64,000 nucleotides of DNA from Rhizobium mesoamericanum STM3625. Its GTDB lineage: Bacteria; Pseudomonadota; Alphaproteobacteria; Rhizobiales; Rhizobiaceae. This document shows positions 59,536-64,000 of this stretch, one piece after another (the stretch's first letter is position 1; each line of letters begins with the position of its first letter). Location of the stretch: NCBI RefSeq assembly GCF_000312665.1, contig NZ_HF536772.1, positions 2,425,554 through 2,489,553 of the forward strand, in the 5' to 3' direction. The notes beneath the pieces were generated by a model, which saw only the letters and a program-made list of their open reading frames with translations, ran no database searches and was not told the DNA's origin. Both the position numbers and the translations under genes were made by a program.

Positions 59536-61293
59536 ATGAACCTTTTTACCGATTTCGACGCCAGGATTAAAACCACCCTTGAACAGATCGATCTGGTCAG
59601 GGAGAAACGATCCGAGGTGGATTTCGGCCGCATCGCGATCGAGCCGCCGCGCGACCCGAGCCACGGGGATGTCGCCACCAACGCCGCCATGGTGCTGGCA
59701 AAGCCGCTCGGCACCAATCCGCGCGCGTTGGCAGAGATCATCGCTGAGAAGTTGAAGGAAGACGTCGATATCGCGGACGTCTCGGTTGCTGGCCCCGGCT
59801 TTATCAACATCAGGCTCTCGGTCGGCTACTGGCAGCGCTTGCTTGCCTCGATCATCGAGACCGGCACGGACTACGGCCGTTCGGCGATTGGCGCTGGCAA
59901 ACGCGTCAACGTCGAATATGTGTCTGCAAACCCGACAGGGCCCATGCATGTCGGCCATTGCCGCGGCGCCGTCGTCGGCGACGCGCTGGCTAACCTGCTT
60001 TCCTTTGCCGGATTCGATGTCGTCAAGGAATACTACATCAATGACGCGGGCTCGCAGATTGACGTTCTGGCGCGCTCTGTCTTTCTGCGCTACCGCGAAG
60101 CGCTCGGCGAGAAGATCGGCGAGATTCCGCCCGGTCTTTATCCTGGCGATTACCTCGTGCCCGTTGGTGAGTCACTGGCTCGTGACTACGGCGTCAAGCT
60201 GCACAACATGCCCGAAGATCAGTGGATGCCTCTCGTCAAGGATCGCACCATCGACGCGATGATGGCGATGATCCGTGAGGATCTCGACGCGCTGAACGTT
60301 CATCACGACGTGTTCTTCTCGGAGCGCACGCTGCATGCGCATGGCGCTGCGGCGATCCGCACGGCAATCAACGATTTGACGTTCAAGGGGCACGTCTACA
60401 AGGGCACGCTGCCGCCGCCCAAAGGCCAGTTGCCCGAGGACTGGGAAGACCGTGAACAGACGCTGTTCCGCTCGACGGAAGTCGGCGATGATATGGACCG
60501 TCCGCTGATCAAGTCGGACGGTTCCTACACCTATTTTGCTGCCGACCTTGCCTACTTCAAAAACAAATTCGACCGTGGTTTCAACGAGATGATCTATGTT
60601 CTCGGCGCCGACCACGGCGGATACGTGAAGCGCCTGGAAGCGGTGGCTCGGGGCGTTTCGGAAGGCAAGGCAAAGCTGACCGTTCTTCTTTGCCAGCTCG
60701 TGAAGCTGTTCCGAAACGGCGAGCCGGTGAAGATGTCGAAGCGTTCGGGAGACTTCGTGACGCTGCGTGATGTTGTCGAAGAGGTCGGTCGCGATTCGGT
60801 TCGCTTTATGATGCTGTACCGGAAGAGCTCCGAGCCGCTGGACTTCGATTTCGCCAAAGTAACGGAGCAATCAAAGGATAACCCGGTGTTCTACGTGCAG
60901 TATGCGCACGCACGCTGCATGTCTGTTTTCCGGCAGGCGAAGGAGGCGTTTCCGGACCTCGACGTCACCCCCTCCGACCTCGCGAAAGCGGTGGCGGGGA
61001 TCTCGGATCCTGCGGAATTGCAGCTGGTTGCGAAGGCTGCGGAGTTTCCACGCTTGGTCGAGTCTGCGGCACAGTCACAGGAGCCTCACCGCGTCGTATT
61101 TTATCTCTACGACCTGGCCAGTTCTTTCCATGCGCACTGGAATAAAGGTAAGGATCAAGTAGACTTACGATTTATTAACGATAAGAACCGAGAATCGAGT
61201 ATAGCCAGATTAGGGCTGGTGTACGCCGTTGCGTCGGTTTTGAAGTCGGGACTTGCCATTGCGGGTACCGCTGCGCCGGATGAGATGCGGTAG
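59536..61293 (+). CDS. argS: Arginyl-tRNA synthetase
   Basis: A 585-residue class I synthetase charging tRNA-Arg. The HIGH motif is HVGH at residues 138-141 (in [13 protein letters not shown]), and KMSKR at 399-403. The C-terminal anticodon domain ends with the usual [14 protein letters not shown]. The ATG at 59536 has GGAAGAG upstream. Odd feature: codons about 536-560 (61141-61214) are AT-rich and full of codons otherwise rare here (TTA, ATA, AGA, CGA, GTA), although the encoded residues follow the family ([17 protein letters not shown]). Confidence 0.97.
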   Translation: MNLFTDFDARIKTTLEQIDLVREKRSEVDFGRIAIEPPRDPSHGDVATNAAMVLAKPLGTNPRALAEIIAEKLKEDVDIADVSVAGPGFINIRLSVGYWQRLLASIIETGTDYGRSAIGAGKRVNVEYVSANPTGPMHVGHCRGAVVGDALANLLSFAGFDVVKEYYINDAGSQIDVLARSVFLRYREALGEKIGEIPPGLYPGDYLVPVGESLARDYGVKLHNMPEDQWMPLVKDRTIDAMMAMIREDLDALNVHHDVFFSERTLHAHGAAAIRTAINDLTFKGHVYKGTLPPPKGQLPEDWEDREQTLFRSTEVGDDMDRPLIKSDGSYTYFAADLAYFKNKFDRGFNEMIYVLGADHGGYVKRLEAVARGVSEGKAKLTVLLCQLVKLFRNGEPVKMSKRSGDFVTLRDVVEEVGRDSVRFMMLYRKSSEPLDFDFAKVTEQSKDNPVFYVQYAHARCMSVFRQAKEAFPDLDVTPSDLAKAVAGISDPAELQLVAKAAEFPRLVESAAQSQEPHRVVFYLYDLASSFHAHWNKGKDQVDLRFINDKNRESSIARLGLVYAVASVLKSGLAIAGTAAPDEMR

Positions 61294-61352
61294 CGTCACC
61301 ATTTACCCACAATGCTCTGGCATAAACCTTAGCAGTTGCGAGTGGGATGAGT

Positions 61353-64000
61353 ATGGCAGACAAACAGCGGGCGTATGACACGCGTAAGAATACGGACCTC
61401 TTTGCCGACGACGATCCTTTGGCGGAACTTGCTCGCATCGTTGGCTTTGAGCCGCGGGTAGCAGCAAATACTGTCGAAGGTGCCCCCCGACAGGAGCCGG
61501 CGTTCAATCTCGAGGATGAATTGTTGCGCGAGTTCGAGCGCTACGAGGAACCTCAGTCCCAGGCTTCCTTCAATCGTCTGCCTGAGCCCGCCTTAGAGCA
61601 ACCGGTTGCCCCGGTCGCCTATGAGGCGCCCGTCGAAGTGGATGCGCAGCCGACTGCGGTGTCCGAAGCCGAACTTGTCCCCGAACTTGTCGTTGAGCCT
61701 GAGGCTGCCGACGAGCCGCTCGTTCGTCAGCCTTTTGACGTGGCGTCCAACCTGACCCCTGCCGCTTGGGCACCGGCCGCTCGTGAGGGCGAGCCAGTCT
61801 CCGGTGGCGCTCGTGATCTGATCGAAGAGCTCGAGATGTCGATTGGTGCGGCGCCTGCTCCGGCAGCGCCCGTTGCGCCTGTCAAGGCTCCCCAGTGGTC
61901 TGCCGCCAGCATTCGGCTGCCGATCGCAAACTTCCACCCGGCGCGCCGTGATGAGGCTCCATCTGCAGCGATCGCTGCTCCGGCATCCGAGCCGACTATT
62001 GTTGCGTCCGAGAGCGTTGCTGCGTTCGAGGTGCCTGTTGCTGCGGGCTTCCCGGCCGAAATCGATCGCCACGAAGAACCCGATGCGGTCCCCGACGCAT
62101 CTGAGATGCGCGAGGAGGCGCCGGTCGTTGAAGCCCTCATCGATCACAGCGCCTTCGATCTGGCTGCTGCCGCGAAGGATGATGGCGCTGTTCAGGCCGA
62201 TGCTGCGCTGACCGAGGCTGCACCTACCGAGATCGACGATATTACCTTCGATATCGATGAACTCCTCGCCGACGTCTCTCATTACCCCGTTCCCGAGCGC
62301 CAGACCGCGCCTGCGGATGAAGTCACGGAGATGCCGACCTCGCCCGAGCCGCCTCGCGCAGCCACGCCCGTCGTGGCGCCGCTGCCGAAGCCAGTCGAGC
62401 AGCCTGTTGCCGCTACGGCCAGAGCCGAACCGGAAGGTGACGATCCTTTCGCCGGTCATGACTTTGAGCTCGATCTCGAAGGCATCGAGCTGGAACTCGC
62501 CGATTTCGACTTTGCTGAGCCAGTAAAGGCGCAGCCGCAGGCAGTCGAGCCGCCAAGAGTTCAGGCACAGCATACCCAGACAGTTAGACCACAGCCGGTC
62601 GCCCCAGCGCCCGCTTTCCAGCCGGCGCCAGCTCCCATCGTTGCTTCCGCGCCGATCCATCCAGTTTCGGACGAGACAGCGTTCGTTGCTAAGGCACCCG
62701 TTACCCCTGCATTCTCGGCCGATGCAGGAGACGACCTTCCGTTCGATCCGTCTATGATCTCGGATGCGGAATATCATCCGGAAGCCGTCGAAGAAATGCA
62801 CGTGCCGGTGCTGCCGCCGGTCGAACAGCCAGAACCTGTTGTCGCGACCTCCGACTTCGATTTCGACGTCGACGCTGAAATCGCCAACCTTCTCACACCC
62901 GCCAAACCGGCAGAAATACCTGCTAAGCCGGTCGTCGAGGAATGGCGGACCCGTGCGCCGCTCTCCGTTGCGGCAAGTGCCGCGCCAGCAGCACCAGTTG
63001 CCAAGCAGGTTCCGTTGCAAAGCCTCGACGAATTTGAACGCGCCTTGGAAGAAGATTTCCGCCGGAGCGTCAATGAACCGGTCCAGCGCCGCGAGAACAT
63101 TTCCCAGGTGCAGATTCAGTCGGCAAGTGAAGCTGAGGATATGAGCCGCGCCCGCTCGATGAAGCGCATGCTGGCTGCAGCTGCAGCGATCGTCGTCTTC
63201 GGCGGCGTCGCCTATGCCGGCTACACGTTCCTCGCCCGGGACGGTGGCCTCGGTATCGCTTCCGGCGAGCCACGTGTGATCACGGCGGACAAGGAGCCGG
63301 TCAAGGTCGTACCGGACAATCCCGGCGGCAAGACCGTGCCAAACCAGGACAAGGCCGTTTATGACAACGTCGGCGGTGCCGCGGCGGAAGCGCCGAAGCA
63401 AAAGGCGCTGGTATCCAGTGACGAGCAGCCGGTAGACGTCGTACAGCGCACGTTGACACCAGAAACGTTGCCTGAGGACAACGACAGCGATATCGCACCG
63501 CCAATGGCGACACCTGTCGGTGACACCCAGGATCCGCGTTTGTTGCCGAGCCAGGATACGGCCGCAGCTGACGAAGCTGATAGCGCCGATCAGGCGCCTT
63601 CGGTTTCCGCTCGCAAGGTCCGCACCATGATCGTCCGGCCGGACGGCACTCTGGTTGCCCGCGACGAGCCTGCTCCCGAGGCGGCGCCTGCGCTGCCCAA
63701 GGCAACGCCGGTTCAGACGCAGAAGGTCACGGCAGGTGCAAAGCCGGCCGCCGGCACCGCTGCGAATTTCCCCGCATCGGGCCAGGTCGCCTCGGCCGAC
63801 ATCCGTTCGACGCCTGTTGAAGAAACCAAGCCGACGGCAGCACAGGCACCCTCCGAGAACGCACTGGCTAAGGCTGCTGCCGCCACTCCGGCGAATGTCG
63901 ATCCGCCGGTCCGCGCCGTGAAGAGCTCGACGGTTAGTGACGCCGCGCCGGCTCCGGCAGCACGCCCGGCAGCGACAAACGCGGTTCAGGCACCTGCTGA
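61353..64000 (+). CDS. SPOR-domain-type cell envelope protein (partial)
   Basis: The frame runs out of the window, so only the first 882 codons are visible. Residues 1-600 are a long cytoplasmic, Pro/Ala/Glu-rich disordered part with short conserved patches (DDDPLAELARIVGFEPR near the start; DFELDLEGIELELADFDF; LDEFERALEEDFRRSVNE). One transmembrane helix follows (about 606-628, MLAAAAAIVVFGGVAYAGYTFLA), then a periplasmic linker. The gene after argS in rhizobia usually ends in a peptidoglycan-binding SPOR domain, which would lie beyond 64000; this is inferred. Starts at 61347 and 61353 are both possible. Confidence 0.8.
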   Translation, partial: MADKQRAYDTRKNTDLFADDDPLAELARIVGFEPRVAANTVEGAPRQEPAFNLEDELLREFERYEEPQSQASFNRLPEPALEQPVAPVAYEAPVEVDAQPTAVSEAELVPELVVEPEAADEPLVRQPFDVASNLTPAAWAPAAREGEPVSGGARDLIEELEMSIGAAPAPAAPVAPVKAPQWSAASIRLPIANFHPARRDEAPSAAIAAPASEPTIVASESVAAFEVPVAAGFPAEIDRHEEPDAVPDASEMREEAPVVEALIDHSAFDLAAAAKDDGAVQADAALTEAAPTEIDDITFDIDELLADVSHYPVPERQTAPADEVTEMPTSPEPPRAATPVVAPLPKPVEQPVAATARAEPEGDDPFAGHDFELDLEGIELELADFDFAEPVKAQPQAVEPPRVQAQHTQTVRPQPVAPAPAFQPAPAPIVASAPIHPVSDETAFVAKAPVTPAFSADAGDDLPFDPSMISDAEYHPEAVEEMHVPVLPPVEQPEPVVATSDFDFDVDAEIANLLTPAKPAEIPAKPVVEEWRTRAPLSVAASAAPAAPVAKQVPLQSLDEFERALEEDFRRSVNEPVQRRENISQVQIQSASEAEDMSRARSMKRMLAAAAAIVVFGGVAYAGYTFLARDGGLGIASGEPRVITADKEPVKVVPDNPGGKTVPNQDKAVYDNVGGAAAEAPKQKALVSSDEQPVDVVQRTLTPETLPEDNDSDIAPPMATPVGDTQDPRLLPSQDTAAADEADSADQAPSVSARKVRTMIVRPDGTLVARDEPAPEAAPALPKATPVQTQKVTAGAKPAAGTAANFPASGQVASADIRSTPVEETKPTAAQAPSENALAKAAAATPANVDPPVRAVKSSTVSDAAPAPAARPAATNAVQAPA

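Noticed and set aside
61593..63401. 602-codon minus-strand frame opposite the SPOR-type gene
   Set aside because: Arg/Gly-rich mirror of a Pro/Ala/Glu-rich gene; the plus strand has the family-typical layout and position after argS.

Overview
The window looks like chromosome of a Rhizobiaceae alphaproteobacterium (Rhizobium/Sinorhizobium/Agrobacterium group). The evidence is a high-GC codon style, a near-textbook exoR, a B12-dependent nrdJ, BA14K, DUF982 and PopZ-type proteins, a pap-pit pair, and the block valS, fadL-like, exoR, xthA, erpA, dgt, argS, SPOR-domain gene. I know no close match by name, and species assignment from sequence alone is not possible.

Positions 1-7300 are an accessory segment with a common theme. 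It holds a cupredoxin, two universal stress proteins, a small unknown protein, a zinc alcohol dehydrogenase, a copper-type membrane gene set (DUF5676, DUF2933, isoprenylcysteine methyltransferase-like) and a Met-rich EF-hand protein. Four 14-bp TTGAT-N4-(A/G)TCAA sites lie 60-85 bp before the relevant starts and a fifth lies before a third stress protein at 14346. This is the pattern of an FNR/FixK low-oxygen regulon. The segment also carries debris: a metallo-beta-lactamase-fold fragment and a copper ATPase reduced to its N-terminal metal-binding piece fused to its last helix.

Positions 7600-19300 hold nrdJ with a candidate NrdR box, a lone PDC-like exported protein, gpt, a stress protein, a CinA-type protein, wrbA, a 45-residue membrane protein and an exported sulfatase/HAD phosphatase pair. 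After tRNA-Leu(TAA), positions 19968-23622 carry an arsenic operon, arsR-arsN2-aqpS-arsC-arsK, with overlapping reading frames throughout, and a divergent DUF6428 gene. Positions 23800-36735 are housekeeping and regulatory genes: vanZ-like, ilvA, hlyU-like, a diguanylate cyclase, SDR/TetR, azoR/LysR, cpdB, PilZ, a DMT exporter and the Lrp/ald pair.

Positions 36834-40073 form a sulfur and amino-acid operon (cysK, alaX, sseA, GNAT). They are followed by a ChrR-like cupin protein that lacks the usual zinc cysteines and has no sigma factor beside it, and by an SDR. Positions 41900-48700 are gene-poor: tRNA-Asn and tRNA-Cys, pap-pit, a BA14K gene with an EcfG-type promoter, several tiny proteins, a candidate small RNA and hairpin-rich noncoding DNA. 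From 48816 to the right edge is the core block pcm, popZ, valS, fadL-like, exoR, xthA, erpA, dgt, argS and a SPOR-type protein cut by the window edge. An AT-rich, rare-codon patch near the end of argS is the most unusual feature inside a core gene.
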